From positions 27,140 to 91,139 of the forward strand of contig JAKSQP010000009.1 of NCBI GenBank assembly GCA_024404025.1: a DNA stretch of 64,000 bases, in the 5' to 3' direction. This document shows, one piece after another, positions 34,578 to 43,384 of the stretch. This DNA comes from Clostridia bacterium. GTDB lineage: Bacteria; Bacillota; Clostridia; Oscillospirales; Acutalibacteraceae. The translations under genes and the position numbers were made by a program. The notes below the pieces were generated by a model. The model ran no database searches. It saw only the letters and a program-made list of their open reading frames with translations, and had not been told where the DNA came from. The first letter of the stretch is position 1. The number at the start of each line of letters is the position of its first letter.

Positions 34578-35822
34578 ATGGCAATATGTGAAATTCTTTC
34601 GGTAGGAACCGAGATCCTTCTCGGCGACATTCTGAACACAAACACGAGATTTCTTTCAGAGGAGCTTGCAAAGCTCGGCATATCCGTTCTGCGTCACACA
34701 ACAGTCGGAGACAACCCCGAAAGGCTCCGTGAGGCCGCTTCAACGGCTCTCGGAAGAAGCGATATAGTTATTGCAACCGGCGGTCTCGGGCCCACGGCAG
34801 ATGACATCACAAGAGAAATCTGCTGCAAGGTTTTCGGCTTTGAGCTTATATTCAGCGAAAGCATTGCCGAAACTATCCGTTCATATTTCGGCAGAAAAGG
34901 AACGGATATGCCCGAAACAAATCTGAAGCAGGCATATATTCCCGCCGGCGGAACTGTTTTTGAAAATGAAAACGGAACTGCTCCCGGCCTCGGAATGAAA
35001 AAAGACGGCAAATGCCTTGTTATTCTTCCCGGACCTCCTTATGAAATGGCTCCGATGTATAAAAAGAGCGTTGTTCCTTTCATAAAAGAATATGCCGGCG
35101 GAATCATAGTTTCGCATACGGTCAGAACAATGAAGATCGGCGAGAGCGCAATGGCGGAAATCTGCGCCGACCTGCTTGAGAACGAGAATCCCACTGTTGC
35201 TCCCTATGCCAAAATGGGCGAAGCTCTTCTGCGCATTACCGCAAAGGCGGAAACCGAAGATGAAGCAGAAAAAATGTGCGCACCCGTTATTGAAGACATA
35301 AAGAACCGTCTCGGAAATTTTGTTTACGGAATAGACAGCGAAAATATAGAGGGCAGAGTTGTTGCTCTGCTGAAAGAAAACAGGCTTTCAATCGCAACTG
35401 CGGAAAGCTGCACGGCAGGATATATTCCGAAAAGAATAACGGACATCCCCGGAGCAAGCTCCGTTTTTGAATACGGCGCAGTAACATATTCAAACGCAGT
35501 CAAAGAAAAAGTGCTCGGAGTCAGACATTCGACCCTCGAAAAATTCGGAGCGGTCAGTCCGGAAACAGCTCTTGAAATGGCGGCGGGAATCAGAAAAATC
35601 TCCGGCGCAGATATAGGAATATCGGTAACAGGCATCGCAGGCCCGGATTCCGATGAATCGGGCAAGCCCGCAGGTCTTATCTATGTTGCGATTGATGCCG
35701 AAGGATATTCTGAATATGACACGGTTGAAACCGGAAGAAACGACAGAGAATATAACAGATATGTGAGCGCATCCCGTGCTCTCAATCTTGTGAGAATATA
35801 TATTGAGCAGAAGAGAGGATAA
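34578..35822 (+). CDS. cinA: CinA family protein (MoCF-like plus nicotinamide nucleotide amidase domains)
   Basis: 414 residues, usual length. N-terminal molybdopterin-binding-like COG1058 domain (SVGTEILLGDILNTN, ATGGLGPTADD), a middle domain, and the C-terminal PncC amidase-type domain with ATAESCTAGYI (about 272-282) and ISVTGIAGP. Known members deamidate nicotinamide mononucleotide or hydrolyse ADP-ribose. In the same operon as thiI and the sortases, 19 nt after thiI. A degenerate CinA-C-like domain also appears to be fused into the SpoIID-like protein three genes downstream. Confidence 0.93.
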   Translation: MAICEILSVGTEILLGDILNTNTRFLSEELAKLGISVLRHTTVGDNPERLREAASTALGRSDIVIATGGLGPTADDITREICCKVFGFELIFSESIAETIRSYFGRKGTDMPETNLKQAYIPAGGTVFENENGTAPGLGMKKDGKCLVILPGPPYEMAPMYKKSVVPFIKEYAGGIIVSHTVRTMKIGESAMAEICADLLENENPTVAPYAKMGEALLRITAKAETEDEAEKMCAPVIEDIKNRLGNFVYGIDSENIEGRVVALLKENRLSIATAESCTAGYIPKRITDIPGASSVFEYGAVTYSNAVKEKVLGVRHSTLEKFGAVSPETALEMAAGIRKISGADIGISVTGIAGPDSDESGKPAGLIYVAIDAEGYSEYDTVETGRNDREYNRYVSASRALNLVRIYIEQKRG

Positions 35823-35825
35823 AAG

Positions 35826-36809
35826 ATGAAATCCGGAAAAATATTTATCGCTTTATGCGTTTTATTTGCGCTTGTGTCGGCAGCTTTTATCGGGCTGACG
35901 GTCATAAATCTCACAAAAGAGAAAAATCCGCAGGCAAAGGTTCAGAAGGCAGCATCTGCAACGGTTATGAATATGGATGTTGTTTATGACGCTCCCGGCG
36001 CTTCGCTTGAAAAAATCATTTCAAACAACGCAAAGGGAACTGACTACCCTGAAGGTATTCTTGAATATCTCAAGCCGGCATACGCCGTTAACCATGAGCT
36101 TGCAGGCGTTCTGACAATTCCCGGCACGGAGCTCTGCACCGCTGTCACAATAGGCAGCGACAACAATTTCTATCTTAAAAGAGATTTTTACGGAAGATAC
36201 ACCTCCGATATGACCTCAACGAACTACGGCAGTCCGTTTCTCGATTACCGCTGCTCGGCAACATCCCTTTCGAAAAATATGATCATTTACGGCCACACGA
36301 CCGGCAGAGACACAGGCATTGCAAAGCAGTCCTTCCGCTCGCTGCGTGACTATAAAGACAAAGAAACATTCATTAAAGCTCCGCTTATGAAATACAGCAC
36401 TCTTACCGGCGAATACACTTATAAGATCTGCGCTGTATTTCTCACAACAACTATGGAGCGTGACGACGGCGGATATGTTTTCAACTATATCTACCCCGAT
36501 ATGTCAGACGGCAATATGGTCGGCTACATTGAGCAGGTCAGGCAGAGGATGCTCTACGAAACCGGAGTTTCTCTTGAGCCGACAGACAAGGTACTCGCTC
36601 TTTCAACCTGCATCTATGATTACGGCAAGAATGTTGACACAAGACTTGTTATAGTCGGCAGACTTATTCATGAGGGCGAAAGCGAAAGCATTGATCCGTC
36701 TCTCGTTAAGGATAATCCGAATTACAGAAGACCTCAGGTCTGGTATGACAGCAGGAAAATCGCAAATCCTTATAAGGATTCAAGAAGCTGGCAGCCTTCA
36801 CCGAATTGA
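35826..36809 (+). CDS. Class B sortase (first of tandem pair)
   Basis: 327 residues. Short N-terminus, transmembrane anchor (FIALCVLFALVSAAFIGLTVI, about 8-28), sortase fold with catalytic His in MIIYGHTTG (about 156), Cys in LALSTCIYD (about 262) and Arg in TRLVIVGR. Class B is supported by the order and by helices near YLKPAYAVN. Sortases attach surface proteins or pilins to the wall. No protein with a C-terminal sorting signal is visible in the window. 3 nt after cinA, 18 nt before the second sortase gene. Confidence 0.9.
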   Translation: MKSGKIFIALCVLFALVSAAFIGLTVINLTKEKNPQAKVQKAASATVMNMDVVYDAPGASLEKIISNNAKGTDYPEGILEYLKPAYAVNHELAGVLTIPGTELCTAVTIGSDNNFYLKRDFYGRYTSDMTSTNYGSPFLDYRCSATSLSKNMIIYGHTTGRDTGIAKQSFRSLRDYKDKETFIKAPLMKYSTLTGEYTYKICAVFLTTTMERDDGGYVFNYIYPDMSDGNMVGYIEQVRQRMLYETGVSLEPTDKVLALSTCIYDYGKNVDTRLVIVGRLIHEGESESIDPSLVKDNPNYRRPQVWYDSRKIANPYKDSRSWQPSPN

Positions 36810-36827
36810 TAAACGGAGGATTTAACT

Positions 36828-38468
36828 ATGGAATATTTCAACAAAAACAAAAACAACGATGAAATCAAGCCAACTGAAATAGAAATGGACGACCTGCTTC
36901 AGAATGATAAGTCCGATCCGAATCTTTATGTCGGATTCCACGATGACATTGAAAAGACCGAAAAAAATCTTGAAAACGAGCTTCAGAGCCTTTACGATGA
37001 CATAATGAGCAGCGGACCCGCAACAATAGTTCCGAAGCCGATTTCTGTTATCGCTTCCGAAACAGCAGAAAAAGAGAAAGCTCCCGAAAAAATTACGGAA
37101 GCCGTTTCCTCCGAAGAGGCTGATGAATTTCTTTTTGAGGATATAAGCTCCGTTTCCGATGATTCGGAATCAGCTCCGGAAGAAGCAAAGAGCGAAGCCC
37201 CGGCCGTGCCGTTTGACGGCGAAAGCTCAATGGACGATATTTTCAGCCTTATAGCTTCTCTCAAATCATCTTCCGAAAGCGAAACCGGCTTCAACGATAT
37301 TCTTTCCGAAATCAGAGAAAACCCCGAAATCGCAAGGTCGGAAACCAATCATACCGAAAAGCCCGCAATTCCCGAAGCAGGAAAAACGGATTCAGCTCCG
37401 GAAGAACAGCTTCCCGCTCCGGAAAATACGAAAAAATCTCCTCTTGAAGAGCTTGAGGCAATTGAAACAATTGAGCTTGATGATATTTTTGAAGCGAAGC
37501 CGAAAAAGAAAAAAGAGCCTGACGAAAAGGAACCCGGATCAAAAGAAGAAAAAAAAGACGGCGCTGCTCCGACTAGCGAAATAATCAGAAAAATTGTTCT
37601 TATCGCTTCGATCATAGTTATCGTTATCAGCCTCGGCGTGCTTGCAAACACATATATCATTCAGCCGGCAATATTCAAAAAGGATTCCAAAGAAATTTCA
37701 AGCGATTTCGACGCTTCCAACACGGAAGTCATTTCATCCGCTGCTGATTCGGGATACCCTGCCGGGATGCTTGCAAAATATAAGCAGCTCTATGATATAA
37801 ATCCCGACATTTCGGGCTGGATCTCAATACCTGCTCTTGAAATCAATTTCCCGATCACAAAGGGAAAAGACAATAATTATTATCTTCACAGAAATATTTA
37901 TAAGAAATATGCGGATTACGGCGTTCCGTTCTTCGATTACAGAATGACCGACCTCAAGAATCTTCACCGCAACAATGTTGTTTACGGCCACAATATGAAG
38001 AATGACGATCTGATTTTCGGTATGCTCGAAAATTACCGCAAAGTCGATTACTTCAAGGCAAATCCCGTTATTGAATGCAACACCATCTACGGCGACCATA
38101 CATGGTTTATCTGCGCGGTTTTCATCACAAATTCAACCAAGAGTGCAGACAACGGATATGTTTTCCCTTATAATTTCGTTGATGTTGATGACGCTAAATT
38201 CGCCTCATTCATAGAAGAAATCAAGAAAAGATCTTTTTATGACACGGGCGTTGATGTTGAACTGACGGATAAGCTGCTCACCCTTTCAACCTGCTGCTAT
38301 GATTTCAACGATGCAAGGCTCGTTGTTGTTGCAAGAGAAAAGAGAGCAAACGAAAGCGCAAACATAGATGTTTCCGGCGCAAAAGAAAACCCCAACCCGA
38401 AATATCCCCAGGCGTGGTATGACGCAAAAGGAAAAACAAATCCTTATGCAGGCGATGCAAAATGGTAA
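36828..38468 (+). CDS. Class B sortase with long acidic cytoplasmic N-terminus
   Basis: 546 residues. Residues 1 to about 250 are acidic, low-complexity and probably disordered, rich in Glu/Ser/Ala with short repeats of DDIF/DEFLFED type; a KPKKKKEPDEKE patch precedes the transmembrane segment (about 251-276). The extracellular sortase domain keeps His388 in YGHNMKND, Cys near 489 in LTLSTCCYD and Arg in ARLVVVAR. The internal tail is far longer than in ordinary SrtB and could bind a cytoplasmic partner or be phosphorylated (inference). GGAGG precedes the start. Confidence 0.9.
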   Translation: MEYFNKNKNNDEIKPTEIEMDDLLQNDKSDPNLYVGFHDDIEKTEKNLENELQSLYDDIMSSGPATIVPKPISVIASETAEKEKAPEKITEAVSSEEADEFLFEDISSVSDDSESAPEEAKSEAPAVPFDGESSMDDIFSLIASLKSSSESETGFNDILSEIRENPEIARSETNHTEKPAIPEAGKTDSAPEEQLPAPENTKKSPLEELEAIETIELDDIFEAKPKKKKEPDEKEPGSKEEKKDGAAPTSEIIRKIVLIASIIVIVISLGVLANTYIIQPAIFKKDSKEISSDFDASNTEVISSAADSGYPAGMLAKYKQLYDINPDISGWISIPALEINFPITKGKDNNYYLHRNIYKKYADYGVPFFDYRMTDLKNLHRNNVVYGHNMKNDDLIFGMLENYRKVDYFKANPVIECNTIYGDHTWFICAVFITNSTKSADNGYVFPYNFVDVDDAKFASFIEEIKKRSFYDTGVDVELTDKLLTLSTCCYDFNDARLVVVAREKRANESANIDVSGAKENPNPKYPQAWYDAKGKTNPYAGDAKW

Positions 38469-38496
38469 TTTTCAAAAATAAGGAATGGTGACATTC

Positions 38497-40788
38497 ATGT
38501 CGGAAATAATTAATATAATCGCTCTGAATGCGGAAAACAACGAATCCGATATTTCAGAGTTGAAACATAAGCTTGAAGCCGAGGGAATAGAATATTCTTT
38601 TATGGATTTTGATTCCCCGGAGGGTTTTGCTTCAACCGTTGCTTCAGCAGACAAAACCGTGCTTTCCTGCTGCTCAAAAGAGGATTTTTCAGCCGCAAAA
38701 CTTGCGCTTATCAATTCTCTTTCACGCAGAGTAGGCAAAAGCGCATCAATTATTGCCGCAATGGATTGCAATACTCCGGACGAGCAGTCGGAATATAATA
38801 TTCACGCCGCTCTTCCCGAGGGCGGAACGGCTTACCCCTCATCAGACGGTATGTATTCGGGCTTCTCCTGCCCCATTGACGGCGGCACGCTTTTCTTCAT
38901 GACTTATGACAGCAAAACTTCCGCTTCGGTTCTTGAAAGCGGAATGATGGCAGCCCTCAAAAAAGCTGCGAATCCCGTTGAAAAGAAAACTGCAGTCGAA
39001 GAATTCAGAGAATGCGTTGAGGGAATAATCGGAAACGGAAAAACGATTGCCATTGCCGGCTCCGGCAGCTTCAAGCCTCTCGTTTCGGCAATTTCGTCCG
39101 TTCCCGGCTGGGAAAAGGTTTTCAGGCCCGATTCAACCGTTGCCGAAAGAGGCAGCAAGGAAACAAACGAGGAATACTGCGCAAGATGCGCAAAAGAATC
39201 AAAAGAGGCTTCGGAATCGGAGCTCGGAATAAGTATTTCGGATATAACCGAAAGCGACGAAGGGAAATTCATCACCGTCAGCGTTGCCGATTCGATCAGA
39301 GCAAAGGGAGCAAAGGTTTTTGCAAAAAGCAAAGACGAAGATCCCATGCTTCTCATTTCGGCTTCAGTTATCAAGCTTTGCGAGATGCTTGACGAATTTT
39401 CGCTCACCGGAATTCCCGATGAAGAAGCTCCTTTCGAGAAAAAATCACGCCTGCCTATCATTATTGTACTTTCGGCAATTATCGCCGCAATGATCATCTG
39501 CGGATTCATCGCCGTTAAATCATTCGCAGGCAGGGACAAGCTCTCCGCTTCCGTTAAAAATTCTTCCGAAACCGCAGTTGAAGACGGAAATGACTTCTTT
39601 AACCTTATCGGCGGAGTCGGCCTTGATGACAGCGAGATCCCCGAAGAAACATCAGCCGAGAATATTCCGGCTCTTGCCACTGTTCTTGAAATCACCGGCA
39701 CTTCCGCAATATCAACAACGGTAAAAGAAACAATCACGGCAACGCTTCTTTCAACCGCCAAAGCAACAACTGCCGTTCCCACAACGGCGGCTCCGAAAAC
39801 AGATGCACCGACAACCGCTGCCGCAACAACCGCAAAAGCTCCCGAAACATCGGGCAGCGCCGCAACAACCGCAAAGGAAACAGCATCCAAATCGACAACG
39901 GCTGCCGCAACAACCGCAAAAGCTCCCGAATCGGGAACAAAAGCTCCGTCAAGCGGAACCGGAGGCAAATGGATATTCAGAGTCTACGGCTGGGGTCACG
40001 GAGTCGGAATGAGCCAGGAGGGCGCAATCGCAATGGCAAAAAATGGCTCATCTTATGTTGATATTCTTGAGAATTTCTATACCGGATGCTCCGTTAAAAC
40101 AGATTCCGGCACTCCGAAATCCATTACATACGGCGGCAAATCAATCCCAATCGTTGAATATCTCTGCCGCACTACCTATGCCGAAATCGGCGCAACAAGT
40201 CAGCCCGAAGCTCTCAAGGCGCAGGCGGTATGCGCATATACTTTTGCAAAATATTATAAATTCAATGTTGCAAGCTCAAAGCACGCATATAAATCTTCCT
40301 TTGATTATAAGGGCACGGCTGTTTATAACGCCGTTCTCGCTGTTCTCGGAATGAGCTCCGAATCGGACACTCCGAAAGCGAAATATGTTGATTATAACGG
40401 TTCTGCGGCGTTCACCTGCTATTTTGATTCGTCGCCGGGCAAAACGACCTCTGCAACAAGCGTATGGGGCGGCGGAAATTATCCCTATCTTACGGGCGGC
40501 AACATAAGCCCCGAAGAGCCGAGAATCACCACCGTTGAAATCACCGTTGACCAAATGAAAAATTATATTCAGAGCTATGCAAAGGAAAAAGGCAAAACCA
40601 TCAATCTTGACAGCAACCCGGAAAACTGGGTCAGAATTGAATCGCACGATTCAGCCGTCAACAGCACAACGGGATATGTTGAATACATATACATCGGAGA
40701 TTATAAAGTCAGAGGAAATGAATTCAGAAGCAATGTTCTTGATATGAAAATCCGTTCCCATTGCTTCTCAATGGAATATGTAGCATAA
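38497..40788 (+). CDS. Membrane protein: degenerate CinA-C-like domain, TM, Thr/Ala linker, permuted SpoIID-like domain
   Basis: About 763 residues. Cytoplasmic part: residues about 165-310 align by eye with the CinA C-terminal domain (NGKTIAIAGSGSFKP versus NRLSIATAESCTAG; SELGISISDIT versus ADIGISVTGIAG) but have lost the AESCTAG motif. A transmembrane segment follows (about 318-343), then a Thr/Ala-rich linker (about 390-490). The outer domain holds SpoIID/LytB motifs in permuted order: GWGHGVGMSQ (about 499) comes before EALKAQAV (about 570) and VWGG; the protein ends with FRSNVLDMKIRS. SpoIID enzymes cleave denuded glycan strands. The ATG at 38497 is preferred over one four codons upstream. 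Confidence 0.82.
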   Translation: MSEIINIIALNAENNESDISELKHKLEAEGIEYSFMDFDSPEGFASTVASADKTVLSCCSKEDFSAAKLALINSLSRRVGKSASIIAAMDCNTPDEQSEYNIHAALPEGGTAYPSSDGMYSGFSCPIDGGTLFFMTYDSKTSASVLESGMMAALKKAANPVEKKTAVEEFRECVEGIIGNGKTIAIAGSGSFKPLVSAISSVPGWEKVFRPDSTVAERGSKETNEEYCARCAKESKEASESELGISISDITESDEGKFITVSVADSIRAKGAKVFAKSKDEDPMLLISASVIKLCEMLDEFSLTGIPDEEAPFEKKSRLPIIIVLSAIIAAMIICGFIAVKSFAGRDKLSASVKNSSETAVEDGNDFFNLIGGVGLDDSEIPEETSAENIPALATVLEITGTSAISTTVKETITATLLSTAKATTAVPTTAAPKTDAPTTAAATTAKAPETSGSAATTAKETASKSTTAAATTAKAPESGTKAPSSGTGGKWIFRVYGWGHGVGMSQEGAIAMAKNGSSYVDILENFYTGCSVKTDSGTPKSITYGGKSIPIVEYLCRTTYAEIGATSQPEALKAQAVCAYTFAKYYKFNVASSKHAYKSSFDYKGTAVYNAVLAVLGMSSESDTPKAKYVDYNGSAAFTCYFDSSPGKTTSATSVWGGGNYPYLTGGNISPEEPRITTVEITVDQMKNYIQSYAKEKGKTINLDSNPENWVRIESHDSAVNSTTGYVEYIYIGDYKVRGNEFRSNVLDMKIRSHCFSMEYVA

Positions 40789-40830
40789 AAAAATCACCGC
40801 AGGTTCGGAAAAACCTGCGGTGATTTTTTA
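40788..40830. terminator. Bidirectional terminator between convergent wall genes
   Basis: AAATCACCGCAGGTT pairs with AACCTGCGGTGATTT, with A and T runs on either side. Confidence 0.92.
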
Positions 40831-41496
40831 TTCTGCACTGTATGCAATTCCCATCGCTTCAAGCGGGTCAACGGCTTTTCCGTTGATTTCAACCTCAAGG
40901 TGAAGATGGCCGCCGTCAGCCGATTCAATCGGAATGCTGCCGAGAGTTCCTATTCTGTCGCCGCAGCAAACCTGCGAGCCCTCCTTAACGCTGCTCTCAT
41001 AAACAAGCCCGCAATACCGGATAACCATTCCGCCGCCGCAGTCGATTTCGGTCACTCCGCCCCAGAATTCATCATTTCTGCAGGAAATTACGATTCCGTC
41101 TGCCGCCGATACAACAGCGTTCCCCTCACTTCCGCCGAAATCGATTCCGTTGTGAACTCTCCAATCATTCATCGTTTCGTTCCTGACCATATCGCCGTTG
41201 CTGAAATCTTTGATTATGTCCTTACCCATCGGCAGAACAAACTGTTTTTTTTCTTCCGTTTCCGCTTCTGTCTGCTTTCTTTCATCGGGAATACCCGTCA
41301 CGGGAGCATTTACAATATCTGTTTCGGGGACCTGTGCCGTGTCACTCCATTCAACGGTCACTCTTCTGAATGTTTCTGCTTCTGCCTGCGCCGAATTCGT
41401 TTTTGCGGATTTTATGCTCACCGCCGTGCCGACGGCAATTGCGGCAAGGCTTATAAAAATCGCAAAATATATATTCGGATATTTGGGTCTTTTCAT
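40828..41496 (-). CDS. M23-family metallopeptidase (SpoIIQ/LytM-like)
   Basis: 222 residues. Transmembrane anchor at about residues 9-27, a linker, and a C-terminal LytM domain with all zinc ligands: His115 and Asp119 in HNGIDF, His197 and His199 in GGHLHLEV. An active endopeptidase or a SpoIIQ-type engulfment protein are both possible; clostridial SpoIIQ keeps its zinc site. It faces the SpoIID-like gene end to end, an echo of the spoIID-spoIIQ neighbourhood of spore formers. AGGAGG lies 9 nt before the start. Confidence 0.88.
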   Translation of the reverse strand: MKRPKYPNIYFAIFISLAAIAVGTAVSIKSAKTNSAQAEAETFRRVTVEWSDTAQVPETDIVNAPVTGIPDERKQTEAETEEKKQFVLPMGKDIIKDFSNGDMVRNETMNDWRVHNGIDFGGSEGNAVVSAADGIVISCRNDEFWGGVTEIDCGGGMVIRYCGLVYESSVKEGSQVCCGDRIGTLGSIPIESADGGHLHLEVEINGKAVDPLEAMGIAYSAE

Positions 41497-41636
41497 CCTG
41501 TTACGCCTCCTTGAATTTATTTCTATTTTGGCCTTTTTTGCCGCCGTTTATTCCGCTTTTATTTACTATGTTGAAAATGAAGCGGATTTTTGCAGATAAA
41601 TTTACGGTATTACTGATGTTTTTTGAAAATTTTACT

Positions 41637-41664
41637 TGATACTTGCATAGTTTTCTGCGATAAT
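41637..41664 (+). promoter_or_regulatory. Probable promoter of gltX
   Basis: TTGATA, 16 nt, GATAAT, about 35 nt before the start. No T-box leader is seen. Confidence 0.5.
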
Positions 41665-41697
41665 AATAAGGTATAAATAAAAAGGAGAGTGTTCCCT

Positions 41698-43362
41698 TTG
41701 GATAATATAAAACTTGCAGAACTTCTTTTTCCCGCAATAACAAAAACTCCCGCCGACCTTGAAGAGATTTATCCCGAAAGAGGTCTTCCCGAAGGCGCAA
41801 GAGTAACCCGTTTTGCTCCGTCGCCCACAGGTTATCTTCACATCGGCGGACTTTTCGGCGCACTTGTTGATGTGCTGACCGCAAAGGTTTCCGGCGGCGT
41901 TTCATATTTAAGAATCGAAGATACCGACAAAAAAAGAGAAATAGATGACGGCGTTTCGGCAATCACAAACGGTCTCGGCGCATTCGGCGTTGAATTTGAC
42001 GAGGGCGTCACGGGCTTCAACGCCGAAAAAGGCAATTACGGTCCTTATATGCAGAGCAAGAGAGTTGAAATATATCAGACCGTTGCCAAATCGCTTGTTG
42101 AACAGGGCCTTGCATATCCCTGCTTCTGCACGGCAGATGAGCTGACCGCCCTTCGTGAAACGCAGGAGGCAGAGGGCGCACTCATAAGAGGATATTTCGG
42201 CAAATGGGCAAAATGCCGTTCGCTTACATACGAAGAAATCGAAGCAAAAATCAAAAACGGCGAGCCATGGGTTCTCCGCTTCCGTTCAGACGGAGATGAA
42301 AACAAGCGAATCACCTTTGAGGATATGATAAGAGGCAAAATCGAAATGCCCGAAAACATCATTGACGAGGTGCTTCTCAAATCAGACGGTATCCCGACCT
42401 ATCATTTCGCTCATGTCTGCGACGATCACCTTATGAGAACAACTCATGTTATCAGGGGCGAGGAATGGATCTCCTCTGTTCCGAAGCATATTGCTCTTTT
42501 CCGTGCCTGCGGATACAAGGCTCCCAAGTTTGCCCACACTCCCCAGGTTATGAAAATCGACGAAGAAACGGGAGACAAGCGCAAGCTTTCAAAGAGAAAA
42601 GACCCCGAAGCGGCAGTAAGCTATTTCGTTGAAGAGGGCTTCCCGAAAGAGAGCCTTATAGAATATCTCCTTACTCTTATAAGCTCCGGCTTTGAGGATT
42701 GGAGAAGAGCGAATCCCGGCGTTCCGGCAATGGAATATCCGTTCAACCTCAAGAAAATGGCTTCAAGCGGCTGCCTTTTTGACCTTGTTAAGCTCAACGA
42801 CGTGAGCAAAAATGTTATCTCCGTTATGAATGCAAAGCAAGTTTATGAAGCGGTTGCAGAATGGGCAAAGGCATACGATGAAGAATTTTATAAGATTTTC
42901 ACCGCAGATTCCGCATTCTCAACAGCTGCCGTCAACATAGACAGAGAAAATCCGAAACCCCGCAAGGATATTGCAAAATGGAGCGAGGTCAGGGATTATT
43001 TCTCATATCTTTATAAAGAGCTTTATGCTCCCGATTTCACTCTTCCCGAAAATATTTCAAAGGAAGATGCAGCGGCAATCGTTGCGGAATATGCAAAAAT
43101 CGTTTCGCTTGAAGACGATAAAGATCAATGGTTTGCAAAAATCAAGGATATGTGCGAACCTCTCGGCTTTACCCCGAATGTTAAAGAATACAAAAAGACC
43201 CCCGAATTATTCAAGGGCCATGTAGGCGATATTTCAACGGTCATCCGCATTGCTCTCACCTCACGCAGAAACACTCCCGACCTTTATTCGATAATAAAGC
43301 TTCTCGGCGCCGATGAGGTTAAGGCACGCCTTGCCGATGCACTTGCTTTCTATTCAAAATAA
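41698..43362 (+). CDS. gltX: Glutamyl-tRNA synthetase
   Basis: About 554 residues. Class I synthetase: HIGH-type motif in [18 protein letters not shown] and KMSKS-type motif [10 protein letters not shown] (about 296-305). It charges tRNA-Glu with glutamate. The start is taken as the TTG at 41698, 10 nt after AGGAG; the GTG at 41689 is almost on top of that site. It is longer than the usual bacterial GltX of about 480 residues. Followed by glnS with a 22-nt gap, so Glu and Gln synthetases are co-expressed. Confidence 0.92.
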   Translation: MDNIKLAELLFPAITKTPADLEEIYPERGLPEGARVTRFAPSPTGYLHIGGLFGALVDVLTAKVSGGVSYLRIEDTDKKREIDDGVSAITNGLGAFGVEFDEGVTGFNAEKGNYGPYMQSKRVEIYQTVAKSLVEQGLAYPCFCTADELTALRETQEAEGALIRGYFGKWAKCRSLTYEEIEAKIKNGEPWVLRFRSDGDENKRITFEDMIRGKIEMPENIIDEVLLKSDGIPTYHFAHVCDDHLMRTTHVIRGEEWISSVPKHIALFRACGYKAPKFAHTPQVMKIDEETGDKRKLSKRKDPEAAVSYFVEEGFPKESLIEYLLTLISSGFEDWRRANPGVPAMEYPFNLKKMASSGCLFDLVKLNDVSKNVISVMNAKQVYEAVAEWAKAYDEEFYKIFTADSAFSTAAVNIDRENPKPRKDIAKWSEVRDYFSYLYKELYAPDFTLPENISKEDAAAIVAEYAKIVSLEDDKDQWFAKIKDMCEPLGFTPNVKEYKKTPELFKGHVGDISTVIRIALTSRRNTPDLYSIIKLLGADEVKARLADALAFYSK

Positions 43363-43384
43363 TCCGAGAAAGGAAATGATACCG

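Noticed and set aside
38904..39968. A 354-codon minus-strand frame over the SpoIID-like gene
   Set aside because: Low-complexity Val/Ala/Ser translation that mirrors the Thr/Ala linker of the plus-strand protein; no start site or motif.
41520..41697. T-box leader before gltX
   Set aside because: No T-box core sequence or specifier hairpin is seen; only a short promoter-to-start leader is present.
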